Of a stretch of 7,096 bases of DNA, positions 1 to 6,496 are shown piece after piece. This stretch comes from Ruminococcus flavefaciens (lineage in GTDB: Bacteria > Bacillota > Clostridia > Oscillospirales > Ruminococcaceae): positions 1-7,096 of the forward strand of contig CADBQF010000236.1 of NCBI GenBank assembly GCA_902796705.1, given 5' to 3'. Numbering within the stretch: position 1 is the first letter of the stretch; the number at the start of each line of letters is the position of its first letter. Below the pieces are notes generated by a model that saw only the letters and a program-made list of their open reading frames with translations, did no database searches and was not told where the DNA came from. The position numbers and the translations under genes are program-made.

Positions 1-18
1 ACGGACAGGTGTGTATCA

Positions 19-2415
19 TTATTTGAGTTCAGCGATAGTAACGCCGTCTTCTCCCTCTCCGAAAAGTCCGAGGCGGAAATTCTTGACGGACGGGTGCGAC
101 TTCAGGCGGCTGTGTACTGCCTTTCTGAGAAGTCCCGTGCCTTTTCCGTGGATTATAGTCACAGTAGAGATATTCGACATAACAGCCTGATCTATAAAGG
201 CATCGAGCTGATATACGCCGTCATCGCACGCACAGCCACGGATATCGAGTTCCATAGAACCTCTGCGTTCGGCTTTGACACCGACTTTTCCGGTCTTGTT
301 CTGTTTGCGGACAGGCTTGTTCCTGACAGTTACCTTTTCCGGTTCTTCAAGCCGCAGACGTGAGATATCTATCTTCGTCTTCATGACTCCCATTTGTACG
401 AATACCGAATCGCCGTCATCGGGATCGCCTGTCACGATGCCTTTTCTCTGGAGGTCAACGACATAGACCGTATCTCCACGCCTGAGCTTCCTCGGAAGGA
501 CATAATCCTCTCCGGCAGAAGCTTTGCTGACCGGGTTCGCCGTATCGTACATCTTGTTGAAGCTCTGGCGGGTGCGTGATTTCATTCCGGAAACATTGGA
601 GCTGAAATCCTTCTTATCCTTTTCTTTGCGGAGCTTTTCAAGTTCACTTATAAGCTCATTGGATTCGGCTTTGGTCTGTTCTATTATAGACATAGCCTGC
701 AAACGTGCCTGTTCGAGCTGATGAGCCTTATTGTTCTCGATCTCTTCGAGCTGGGAACGTGCAGCTTCTTCGTGCTGCTGAGCTTCCTCACGGAGCTTTC
801 TGACAGCTTCCTGCTGACGTTCGAGTTCGATACGGCTCGCTTCGAGCTTTCCGATAACGTCTTCAAGGCGTGTATTCGCATCGCTCACTCTTGTCTTTGC
901 GTCTGCGATTATATCAGCCGGCATACCGAGGCTCTCCGATATTGCAAAAGCATTTGATTTTCCCGGAGAACCGACTATAAGCCGGTATGTAGGGCGGAGC
1001 GTTTCTATATCGAATTCACATGAGGCATTCTCAACGTTTTCACTGTCAAGTGCAAATACTTTAAGCTCCTGATAATGAGTCGTCACCATTACCTTGGCAC
1101 CTGACTGCATGAGCCGGCGGATTATAGCAATGGCAAGTGCTGCACCCTCAACAGGATCAGTTCCCGAACCAAGCTCATCAAGAAGCACAAGAGAGCTTTC
1201 ATCAGCCGTATCGAGTATCTCGATGACCTTATTCGTGTGCGACGAGAAAGTCGAAAGATTCTGCTCTATGCTCTGGCTGTCTCCGATATCGGCAAGGATA
1301 TGCCTGAATACCGATATCCTGCTGCCGTCTGCAACGGGAATGAGAAGTCCGCACATCGTCATCGCACTGAGAAGACCTGCTGTTTTAAGAGCTACTGTCT
1401 TACCGCCTGTATTAGGGCCTGTGATTATGAGAGTCTGATAATCCTCACCGAGCGAAAGGCCTATCGGAACGGCTTTCTTTTTGTCGATAAGGGGGTGTCT
1501 TGCTTTTTTGAGGAAGATAGTTCCGTCGTCCGTTATCTCCGGGAGCGAACAGCCAAGCCTTGCGGCAAGTTCAGATTTTGCAAAATACAGTCCGAGTTCC
1601 GCACAGACTTTATAATTGAGACAGAGCGTGTCGGCGTACTCTCCGCATTCACGGCAGAGTTCACGGATTATCCTTTCTATCTCCTCCTGCTCCTTGCCTT
1701 CAAGGATACGGATATCATTATTTGCCTCAACTATAGCCATAGGCTCTATGAATATAGTCTGACCTGTAGCGGAAGTATCGTGGATAAGTCCGCTGACCTG
1801 ACCACGGTATTCGGATTTTACAGGAAGAACGAAGCGTCCGTCACGTATGGTGACAGTGCTTTCCTGAAGATACTGCTGTGTGGTCTTGTTCTTTATCATC
1901 TTGTCGAGAGTCTCTCTGAGCTGCATACCGGCACGGTTGATCTTGCGGCGGATAGCGGCAAGTTCCGGGCTTGCGGCATCAGATATCTCGTTTTCGGAGA
2001 TTATGGATCTTTCGAGTTTTTCGAGCAGCCAGTCATTCGGAGCGAGCTGCGAGAAAAGGTAGCTCAGTTCAGTCTCGATGTTCTCGCACCTTGAATACCA
2101 GTCCGAGAGATCCTTTATCTGCCTGAGCATGAGTGCGATATCCATAAGGTCACGCAAAGAGATGACTGCTCCTGACTTTGCACGGGCAGCCGTTGATGTT
2201 ATATCTTTAAAATTACAAAAAGGCGGAGTGCCGAACTGCACCGAAAGGCTAAGGGCCTGCGATGTTTTCAGACACTCGTAACGGACTCTTTCAAGGTCGC
2301 AGTCTGGTCTGAGGGCAAGTGCCATGCGTTTCGTTTCTTCATTCGACGCATGGGCAGCGAGCATTTCCAGTATCTTATCGAGTTCAAGAGTCCGGAGATA
2401 TTTATTCATTTTCAT
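19..2415 (-). CDS. mutS2: MutS2 family ATPase/endonuclease (recombination suppressor, ribosome rescue factor)
   Basis: A 798-residue protein of normal MutS2 length. Seen in the sequence: ABC/MutS-type ATPase with Walker A GPNTGGKT (residues 333-340), the SIEQNLSTFSSH signature, Walker B LVLLDELGSGTDP (D413, E414), TTHY switch (445-448) and the MutS2-typical GSPGKSNAF (482-490). A charged coiled coil covers about 505-620 and a KOW-like beta segment about 640-690. The C-terminal SMR nuclease domain (723-798) has intact LDIRG and HGKGTG (756-761) motifs. Known for the family: it lacks the mismatch-recognition domain of MutS, suppresses homologous recombination, and in Bacillus subtilis binds and splits collided ribosomes. 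Start: the frame is open back to a GTG at 2460 that overlaps the recO stop, but ATG 2415 starts at the conserved region and has AGGG 8 nt upstream; ATG 2409 is a second option. It is the last operon gene in view, 41 nt after recO. Identity is very secure; the exact start is likely. Confidence 0.96.
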   Translation of the reverse strand: MKMNKYLRTLELDKILEMLAAHASNEETKRMALALRPDCDLERVRYECLKTSQALSLSVQFGTPPFCNFKDITSTAARAKSGAVISLRDLMDIALMLRQIKDLSDWYSRCENIETELSYLFSQLAPNDWLLEKLERSIISENEISDAASPELAAIRRKINRAGMQLRETLDKMIKNKTTQQYLQESTVTIRDGRFVLPVKSEYRGQVSGLIHDTSATGQTIFIEPMAIVEANNDIRILEGKEQEEIERIIRELCRECGEYADTLCLNYKVCAELGLYFAKSELAARLGCSLPEITDDGTIFLKKARHPLIDKKKAVPIGLSLGEDYQTLIITGPNTGGKTVALKTAGLLSAMTMCGLLIPVADGSRISVFRHILADIGDSQSIEQNLSTFSSHTNKVIEILDTADESSLVLLDELGSGTDPVEGAALAIAIIRRLMQSGAKVMVTTHYQELKVFALDSENVENASCEFDIETLRPTYRLIVGSPGKSNAFAISESLGMPADIIADAKTRVSDANTRLEDVIGKLEASRIELERQQEAVRKLREEAQQHEEAARSQLEEIENNKAHQLEQARLQAMSIIEQTKAESNELISELEKLRKEKDKKDFSSNVSGMKSRTRQSFNKMYDTANPVSKASAGEDYVLPRKLRRGDTVYVVDLQRKGIVTGDPDDGDSVFVQMGVMKTKIDISRLRLEEPEKVTVRNKPVRKQNKTGKVGVKAERRGSMELDIRGCACDDGVYQLDAFIDQAVMSNISTVTIIHGKGTGLLRKAVHSRLKSHPSVKNFRLGLFGEGEDGVTIAELK

Positions 2416-2430
2416 AGTATATACCCTGTG

Positions 2431-2455
2431 CCGGCGATGCAAAGTCCACCGCCGG
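2431..2455 (-). repeat. Inverted repeat in the recO-mutS2 junction
   Basis: Arms CCGGCG (2450-2455) and CGCCGG (2431-2436) flank a 13-nt loop. In the mRNA this GC-rich stem begins two bases after the recO stop codon and ends just before the AGGG ribosome binding site of mutS2. No U-tract follows, so it does not look like an intrinsic terminator. It may instead affect mRNA processing or translation of mutS2. That role is inferred; only the 6-bp complementarity is seen. Confidence 0.5.
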
Positions 2456-2456
2456 T

Positions 2457-3209
2457 TCACTTAATATTTGTCAGAGATCTGTAGTAATTGAGTGTGTGGA
2501 ACTCTCTGTCAAGGTGTATCAGCAGATACTTTTCAGTAAGCACAGAGAGTACGTCCTGTGTCTTGTCTGACACACGGAAATTGAAAAGCCTGTTGAAGTC
2601 GGTAAGCACGATATGGCGGACAGCTTCCAGAACATACTTTGATATTTTTATAGTATCCCTGTCCGGTTCGCCGGCAAGACAGTCTCCGCAGACGAATCTT
2701 CCGCCGTTCATATCGAAATAGGCTTCCTCCGGCTCATAGCTCCCGCAGCACGAACAACCGACGATATCCGGCATGAAACCGATATCAGACATGAGTCTCA
2801 TCTCAAAGATGCTTTTGAGCATCGCCTTCGGTCTTTTGTCTTCCTCAAGAAAACTCAGACAGTTGAGGAGCAGCCTCATGATATCAGGTCTGCACTTTGC
2901 CGGAGTGATGCAGCTTCGTATGACATCTGCAAAATAGCAGGCAAGAGCAAGAGCTTCATAGTCTTTTCTTAGTCCGTAAAAAATATGTATCGGCTCTGCA
3001 CTGTTGAATATGTAACTGCTGCCCTTCTCGGTGCAGCAGAATTTTGAATAGGCAAACAACTGTGTTGAGCTTCCGGAATTTCCGTTTATCTTTCTTGCAC
3101 GCTTGACGGACATCTCAATAACACCGTCCTCTTTTGTGAGGACATCGGCGAATTTATCGGATTCTCCGTAAGCACGCTCCCTGATGACGATACCTTCAGT
3201 TATCAGCAT
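2457..3209 (-). CDS. recO: DNA repair protein RecO
   Basis: A 250-residue recombination mediator of the family's usual size. RecO binds single-stranded DNA and SSB and, with RecR, loads RecA in the RecF(O)R gap-repair pathway in the cytoplasm. Seen: N-terminal OB-fold start (TEGIVIRERAYGESDKF, residues 4-20), a helical middle, and a zinc-finger pair CxxC at C152/C155 and C174/C177 as found in many Firmicute RecO proteins. Start: the frame is open to about 3269, but the upstream part is the overlapping yqzL-like gene read in another frame. ATG 3209 matches the family N terminus and has AAGGA 8 nt upstream. It overlaps the end of the yqzL-like gene by 14 nt, suggesting translational coupling. 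The TGA stop at 2457-2459 overlaps a GTG that could be an alternative start for mutS2. Confidence 0.95.
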   Translation of the reverse strand: MLITEGIVIRERAYGESDKFADVLTKEDGVIEMSVKRARKINGNSGSSTQLFAYSKFCCTEKGSSYIFNSAEPIHIFYGLRKDYEALALACYFADVIRSCITPAKCRPDIMRLLLNCLSFLEEDKRPKAMLKSIFEMRLMSDIGFMPDIVGCSCCGSYEPEEAYFDMNGGRFVCGDCLAGEPDRDTIKISKYVLEAVRHIVLTDFNRLFNFRVSDKTQDVLSVLTEKYLLIHLDREFHTLNYYRSLTNIK

Positions 3210-3297
3210 TGTTTTTTTCCTTTTCAGCCGAATACCTGAGATAGTCAAAGACGCTCCCCGTACCGGCAAAAATATCCCATAGTTTATCTTCTGTCAT
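3196..3297 (-). CDS. yqzL: YqzL-like small protein
   Basis: A 33-codon gene that is easy to miss, between era and recO. Seen: ATG at 3297 preceded by GGAGG at a 5-nt spacing, the best ribosome binding site of the operon; an uninterrupted frame to TGA at 3196-3198; and a 14-nt overlap with the start of recO. The peptide has W7, F10, the TG pair 13-14 and Y19-L20, then a charged tail (EKEKN, residues 25-29). This W-x2-F-x2-TG-x4-YL pattern and the position immediately before recO match my recollection of the YqzL family of Firmicutes (about 45 residues in Bacillus, function unknown). No signal peptide or membrane segment is visible. The family assignment rests on a short pattern plus synteny; that the frame is translated is well supported by the ribosome binding site and coupling to recO. 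Confidence 0.8.
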   Translation of the reverse strand: MTEDKLWDIFAGTGSVFDYLRYSAEKEKNNADN

Positions 3298-3302
3298 GAT
3301 AT

Positions 3303-3307
3303 CCTCC
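3303..3307 (-). promoter_or_regulatory. Ribosome binding site of the yqzL-like gene
   Basis: GGAGG on the minus strand, 5 nt before ATG 3297. It decides the start of the 33-codon gene and is the main evidence that the short frame is translated. Confidence 0.8.
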
Positions 3308-3313
3308 GCTGCC

Positions 3314-3361
3314 GCTGATAATATCGTTCCACGTCATAACGGCACTGATGATATTATCAGC
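3314..3361 (-). repeat. 12-bp perfect inverted repeat between era and the yqzL-like gene
   Basis: GCTGATAATATC (3314-3325) is perfectly complementary to GATATTATCAGC (3350-3361), with a 24-nt spacer. It lies in the longest gap inside the operon (90 nt), 26 nt after the era stop and 6 nt before the GGAGG of the next gene. As RNA it could form a 12-bp stem next to the ribosome binding site; as DNA it could be a pair of operator half-sites. There is no U-tract on the minus strand, so an intrinsic terminator is unlikely. The function is not known. Confidence 0.6.
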
Positions 3362-3387
3362 AGAAAGCGTTGATACATTACAGGAAA

Positions 3388-4281
3388 TTATTTCTCGGAA
3401 AGTCCGAAGCTGCGTATGAGGTTCTCTCTGTTACGCCAGTCTTCCTTGACCTTCACCCAGCATTTGAGGTTGACTTTTATCTGGAAGAAATCTTCCAGTT
3501 CGATGCGTGCTTCTGTCGAAGCTTTTTTCAGCATAGAGCCGCCCTTTCCGATGACGATGCCCTTGTGAGAATCCTTTTCGCAGTAGATGACAGCGGATAT
3601 ATCGAGGATATCCTTATCCTCACGCTCTTTCATCTCCTCCACGCCTACAGCTATGCCGTGAGGCACTTCATCTTTGAGGAGATTGAGGAGTTTTTCACGT
3701 ATCATCTCAGCCGCAAGGACTTTCTCCGGCTGGTCGGTTATCATATCCTCCGGAAAATAATGCGGTGATTCTTCAGCGAGCTTCATTATCTCGTCGATGA
3801 CTATATCCACGCCGTTGTTTTCCTTTATGCTCACCGGGATAACAGCCTGAAATTCAGCCTGCGAAGTGAGTGAAGCTATCAGCGGAGCGATATTATCCAT
3901 GCTCCTGAGCAGATCTATCTTATTGAGTACGAGTATCACAGGCATCTTCGACTTGTTCATCGATTTTATGAGATCAAGTTCCTGCGGAGTGATCTTTCTT
4001 GTGCAGTCCATCATGAAAACTACCGCATCGATATCGCTCACCGATTCCTTTACTGTATCGAGCATATGCTCGCTGAGCTTGTTCACCGGCTTGTGGAGAC
4101 CGGGCGTATCGAAGAATACGAGCTGGCAGTCATCGATGTTCCTGATGCCTGTTATACGTGTCCTCGTAGTCTGCGGCTTGTCGCTGACTGATGCGATCTT
4201 CTCACCGACAATGGCATTGAGGAGCGAAGATTTTCCGGCGTTCGTCCTGCCGGCGATAGTTACAAAGCAAGTTCTCGGCAT
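3388..4281 (-). CDS. era: GTPase Era, 30S ribosome assembly factor
   Basis: A 297-residue protein of standard Era length. Era binds the 3' end of 16S rRNA and acts as a GTP-dependent checkpoint in 30S maturation. Seen: G1 GRTNAGKS (residues 11-18), G2 region with TTRTR (38-42), G3 DTPG (58-61), G4 NKID (120-123), and a C-terminal KH RNA-binding domain with GIVIGKGG (241-248). The G5 position reads PVSIKE (149-154) rather than the common SA pair, and G1 has T-N-A where P-N-V is usual; both look like tolerated lineage variants. Start: ATG 4281 shares its A with the TGA of ybeY (TGATG), with a GGGAG about 10 nt upstream inside ybeY, so reinitiation coupling is likely. Adjacency to ybeY fits a joint role in 16S rRNA end maturation. 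Confidence 0.97.
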   Translation of the reverse strand: MPRTCFVTIAGRTNAGKSSLLNAIVGEKIASVSDKPQTTRTRITGIRNIDDCQLVFFDTPGLHKPVNKLSEHMLDTVKESVSDIDAVVFMMDCTRKITPQELDLIKSMNKSKMPVILVLNKIDLLRSMDNIAPLIASLTSQAEFQAVIPVSIKENNGVDIVIDEIMKLAEESPHYFPEDMITDQPEKVLAAEMIREKLLNLLKDEVPHGIAVGVEEMKEREDKDILDISAVIYCEKDSHKGIVIGKGGSMLKKASTEARIELEDFFQIKVNLKCWVKVKEDWRNRENLIRSFGLSEK

Positions 4282-4793
4282 CAGTTATTGTCTCCCTGTG
4301 TAACGAATGTGGCATCACGGGAGATACCGAGCTTTTCGAGGACAGACTCCTCTTTCTCACGCATGATCCTCTGGTCGAGGAGACTTGTCTCATGATCGTA
4401 TCCGAGGAGGTGGAGCATCGAATGAACAGTGAGGAATCCTACCTCACGCTCAAGCGAATGGCCGTAATTCGCAGCCTGCTTGACAGCAGTTTCAAGAGAG
4501 ATGACAACATCTCCGAGCTGGACTGCACCTGTCTCCGGATTTATCTCGACAGTTCCGTCCTCGCTTGTAAGGGGGAACGAGAGAACATCTGTAACGCTGT
4601 CCTTGTTCCTGTAGATCTTGTTGAGATTTCTTATTTCGTTGTTGCTCACGAAAGAAACGCTCACTTCTGCATCTCTTCCGAAATTTTCCGTTGTGAGGAC
4701 TGCCTGACAGCATCTTCTTATGAGAAGTCTGATGCCAACAGGTACTTTGACCTCTGTCTGATTGTTCTTTACATAAACTTTAAGCTTAGCCAT
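4281..4793 (-). CDS. ybeY: Endoribonuclease YbeY (rRNA maturation factor)
   Basis: A 170-residue zinc-dependent endoribonuclease, normal for the UPF0054 family. It acts in 16S rRNA 3'-end maturation and 70S quality control in bacteria where it has been studied. Seen: the metal site HSMLHLLGYDH with H124, H128 and H134; the conserved NKDSVTDVLSFP (63-74); and LGDVVIS (93-99). Start: the frame is open upstream to about 4931, but that part overlaps phoH. ATG 4793 begins MAKLKVYV, gives the family length and has AAGGGAG about 11 nt upstream. It overlaps the end of phoH by 8 nt and abuts era by one base, which points to coupled translation. phoH-ybeY-era is a conserved gene neighbourhood, so the assignment is secure. 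Confidence 0.96.
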   Translation of the reverse strand: MAKLKVYVKNNQTEVKVPVGIRLLIRRCCQAVLTTENFGRDAEVSVSFVSNNEIRNLNKIYRNKDSVTDVLSFPLTSEDGTVEINPETGAVQLGDVVISLETAVKQAANYGHSLEREVGFLTVHSMLHLLGYDHETSLLDQRIMREKEESVLEKLGISRDATFVTQGDNN

Positions 4794-5757
4794 GATTTCT
4801 GGTTCTCCCTTCGTTATACTTTTCATACGCCCTGATGATGTCCTGAACGAGTCTGTGGCGTACAACATCTTTTTCCGTAAATCTGTGTATTGAAATGTCA
4901 TCGATGCCTTTAAGCACTTTGACAGCTTCAACGAGTCCCGACCTCTTCGTATCCGGCAGGTCTATCTGGGTGATATCGCCCGTGATGACCATTCTGCTCT
5001 CGTTGCCAAGACGGGTAAGGAACATTTTTATCTGTTCGGAGGTGGTATTCTGTGCTTCATCGAGGATAATGAAAGCTTCATCGAGAGTACGTCCACGCAT
5101 ATAAGCGAGCGGAGCGACTTCGATTATGCCTTTTTCCATATATCTTGCAAAATTTTCCGATCCGAACATATCAAAGAGTGCATCGTAGAGCGGACGGAGA
5201 TAAGGATCCACCTTATCCTGAAGATCGCCCGGAAGGAAACCGAGCTTCTCCCCTGCCTCCACAGCCGGACGGGTAAGGATTATCTTCCTTATCTTATGCT
5301 CACGGAAAGCCTTGACAGCCATTGCGACAGCAAGGTAAGTCTTTCCCGTACCGGCCGGACCTATGCCGAGTACGATAGTATTGTCCTTTATCGCATCGAT
5401 ATAGCGTTTCTGGCCGACTGTTCTGGGGCGGAGTATCTTTCCTGATGCAGTAACGCATATGCCGTCGCCTTTAAGCTCTTCAAGCTCGCCCAGAGCACCG
5501 TCAGCCGCCATTGAAGTCACATACCTCACGGTCTGTTCGCTGATCGGCTGACCTTTACCGGTCATGCCGAGCAAAGCACGGAGCGAAGCTTCCGCATTGC
5601 GTACATTCTCCTCTTCTCCTATGATCTTGATGCCCTCGCTGCGGTCGATGACCGTAACCGAGAACTGACGGCATATCTTGGAGATATTGCCGTCCATCTG
5701 TCCGAAAAGTTCAGCTATCTGATCCTGATCTTCTACTGGAACTATGATCTCTGCCAT
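4786..5757 (-). CDS. phoH: PhoH family ATPase (YbeZ-type)
   Basis: A 323-residue cytoplasmic P-loop ATPase of the PhoH/YbeZ type. Seen: an N-terminal KH-like region (about 1-65), Walker A GPAGTGKT (133-140), the family motif RPAVEAGEKLGFLPGDL (163-179), Walker B FIILDEAQN (229-237) and the sensor-like ITGDITQIDLP (258-268). Known: YbeZ interacts with YbeY in Escherichia coli, and helicase or RNA-unwinding activity has been proposed for PhoH-type ATPases; the physiological substrate is not settled. Start: ATG 5757, with GGAGA about 11 nt upstream, gives the usual family N terminus. It follows the CYTH gene after 40 nt and overlaps ybeY by 8 nt. A perfect TATAAT lies in the 40-nt gap (5778-5783), so weak internal initiation is possible. 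Confidence 0.96.
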   Translation of the reverse strand: MAEIIVPVEDQDQIAELFGQMDGNISKICRQFSVTVIDRSEGIKIIGEEENVRNAEASLRALLGMTGKGQPISEQTVRYVTSMAADGALGELEELKGDGICVTASGKILRPRTVGQKRYIDAIKDNTIVLGIGPAGTGKTYLAVAMAVKAFREHKIRKIILTRPAVEAGEKLGFLPGDLQDKVDPYLRPLYDALFDMFGSENFARYMEKGIIEVAPLAYMRGRTLDEAFIILDEAQNTTSEQIKMFLTRLGNESRMVITGDITQIDLPDTKRSGLVEAVKVLKGIDDISIHRFTEKDVVRHRLVQDIIRAYEKYNEGRTRNHG

Positions 5758-5777
5758 GTATAGTTTTATCTCCGATC

Positions 5778-5783
5778 ATTATA
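5778..5783 (-). promoter_or_regulatory. Possible internal -10 box upstream of phoH
   Basis: TATAAT on the minus strand in the CYTH-phoH gap, 20 nt before the phoH start. No good -35 box sits at 16-18 nt spacing (the region lies in the end of the CYTH coding sequence) and there is no extended TGn motif. It is only a candidate internal promoter and could be chance in AT-rich spacer DNA. Confidence 0.25.
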
Positions 5784-5797
5784 ATGTATATATGCCG

Positions 5798-6316
5798 TCA
5801 GCGTCCCTCAGCGGCGGCATCTTCCGGGAATTCTTCCGCTGTAGCTATAGCGGCGTTTGAATAGCTTGGATCGCCGGTTACTTCCTTGATGACTGTGACA
5901 TTGTCAGGCAGATCGACAGGCTGTTCCGGAGAACCGAGTTCGATCTCCATGATAGCAAGGCTGTCCGAAAAAGGATATGTGTCCAGTTCAAAAAGCTGTC
6001 CGGAATACTCGAAACAATACCTTACTTTATTGATAGGTTTGCAGTCATCTCTCGCCTGAACAATCAGTCTGTCATATTCTTTCCTGTCGATCTCATACTC
6101 CATTTCCTGCCTTGTGACGGCAGTGATGAAGAGTTTTTCCGTATAGGTATATATAGTATCGCCGTTCTCGGTCAGTTTTCTGACACGTCTCTGGGCACTG
6201 TTCTCGCCGTTGGTGAGATAAGTCTGTGTGATGCTTATTTTTCTCTTTACGTCGAGTTCCTCTATGCTCGGATAAGCTACGAGGAATTTTCTTTCGATCT
6301 CATATCCTTTTATCAT
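5798..6316 (-). CDS. CYTH domain protein (triphosphate tunnel metalloenzyme)
   Basis: A 172-residue protein of the CYTH/triphosphate tunnel superfamily. Seen: N-terminal ExExK signature EIERK (residues 6-10), basic cluster QRRVRK (42-47), MEYEID (72-77), NKVRY (96-100), FELD (109-112), MEIELG (123-128) and the closing SYSNAAIA (151-158). These acidic and basic strands line the metal and triphosphate-binding tunnel in known members. Characterised relatives hydrolyse inorganic triphosphate or nucleoside triphosphates, or make cAMP (class IV cyclase); which applies here cannot be told from sequence, and tripolyphosphatase is the safer guess. Start: the frame is open to 6478, but that part crosses the promoter. 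ATG 6316 begins just before EIERK and has GGAGA about 10 nt upstream; an in-frame GTG at 6328 is too close to that site. It is the first gene of the operon, about 48 nt after the predicted transcription start. Confidence 0.88.
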   Translation of the reverse strand: MIKGYEIERKFLVAYPSIEELDVKRKISITQTYLTNGENSAQRRVRKLTENGDTIYTYTEKLFITAVTRQEMEYEIDRKEYDRLIVQARDDCKPINKVRYCFEYSGQLFELDTYPFSDSLAIMEIELGSPEQPVDLPDNVTVIKEVTGDPSYSNAAIATAEEFPEDAAAEGR

Positions 6317-6370
6317 TGCAAGCACTTCTCCAATTAAAAGTAAACTGTTGCGAAACATCTCCGCATATAT

Positions 6371-6399
6371 ATTATATAACTTTTTTTGTTTTATGTCAA
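6371..6399 (-). promoter_or_regulatory. Consensus sigma-A promoter of the CYTH-mutS2 operon
   Basis: On the minus strand, TTGACA (6394-6399) and TATAAT (6371-6376) are separated by exactly 17 nt, a perfect match to the housekeeping consensus. The spacer is A-rich, and A/T tracts lie upstream. Transcription should start near 6364-6366, giving a leader of about 48-50 nt before ATG 6316. An 8-bp inverted repeat, TTTTTGTT (6383-6390) and AACAAAAA (6398-6405), overlaps the spacer and the -35 box. Confidence 0.85.
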
Positions 6400-6496
6400 C
6401 AAAAACTTTATATACTTTCTGTCTAAAACTGCTAAAAATATTTCGGTTGAAATTTACTTTTATAAAACGCAGGCTCAAATAAAGATATTTTCAGAC

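Noticed and set aside
1237..2094. A 285-codon plus-strand open frame opposite mutS2
   Set aside because: It lies wholly inside the strongly conserved mutS2 gene on the other strand, has no recognisable family features, and has no promoter or ribosome binding site that I can see. It is a shadow caused by codon bias.
2416..2460. GTG start for mutS2 at 2460
   Set aside because: It adds 15 residues (mostly basic) not expected in the family, covers the GC-rich hairpin, and ATG 2415 has its own AGGG. It remains possible because GTGA overlaps are common.
3314..3361. Reading the 12-bp inverted repeat as an intrinsic terminator after era
   Set aside because: The stem is AT-rich with a 24-nt loop and no run of U follows on the minus strand; the next gene begins 16 nt later with a strong ribosome binding site.
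4794..4931. Extended YbeY start inside phoH
   Set aside because: The extension lies in the coding end of phoH and would make the protein far longer than the family; ATG 4793 fits both length and ribosome binding site.
6317..6478. N-terminal extension of the CYTH protein up to 6478
   Set aside because: It would be read across the consensus promoter and predicted transcription start, and the family signature begins just after ATG 6316.
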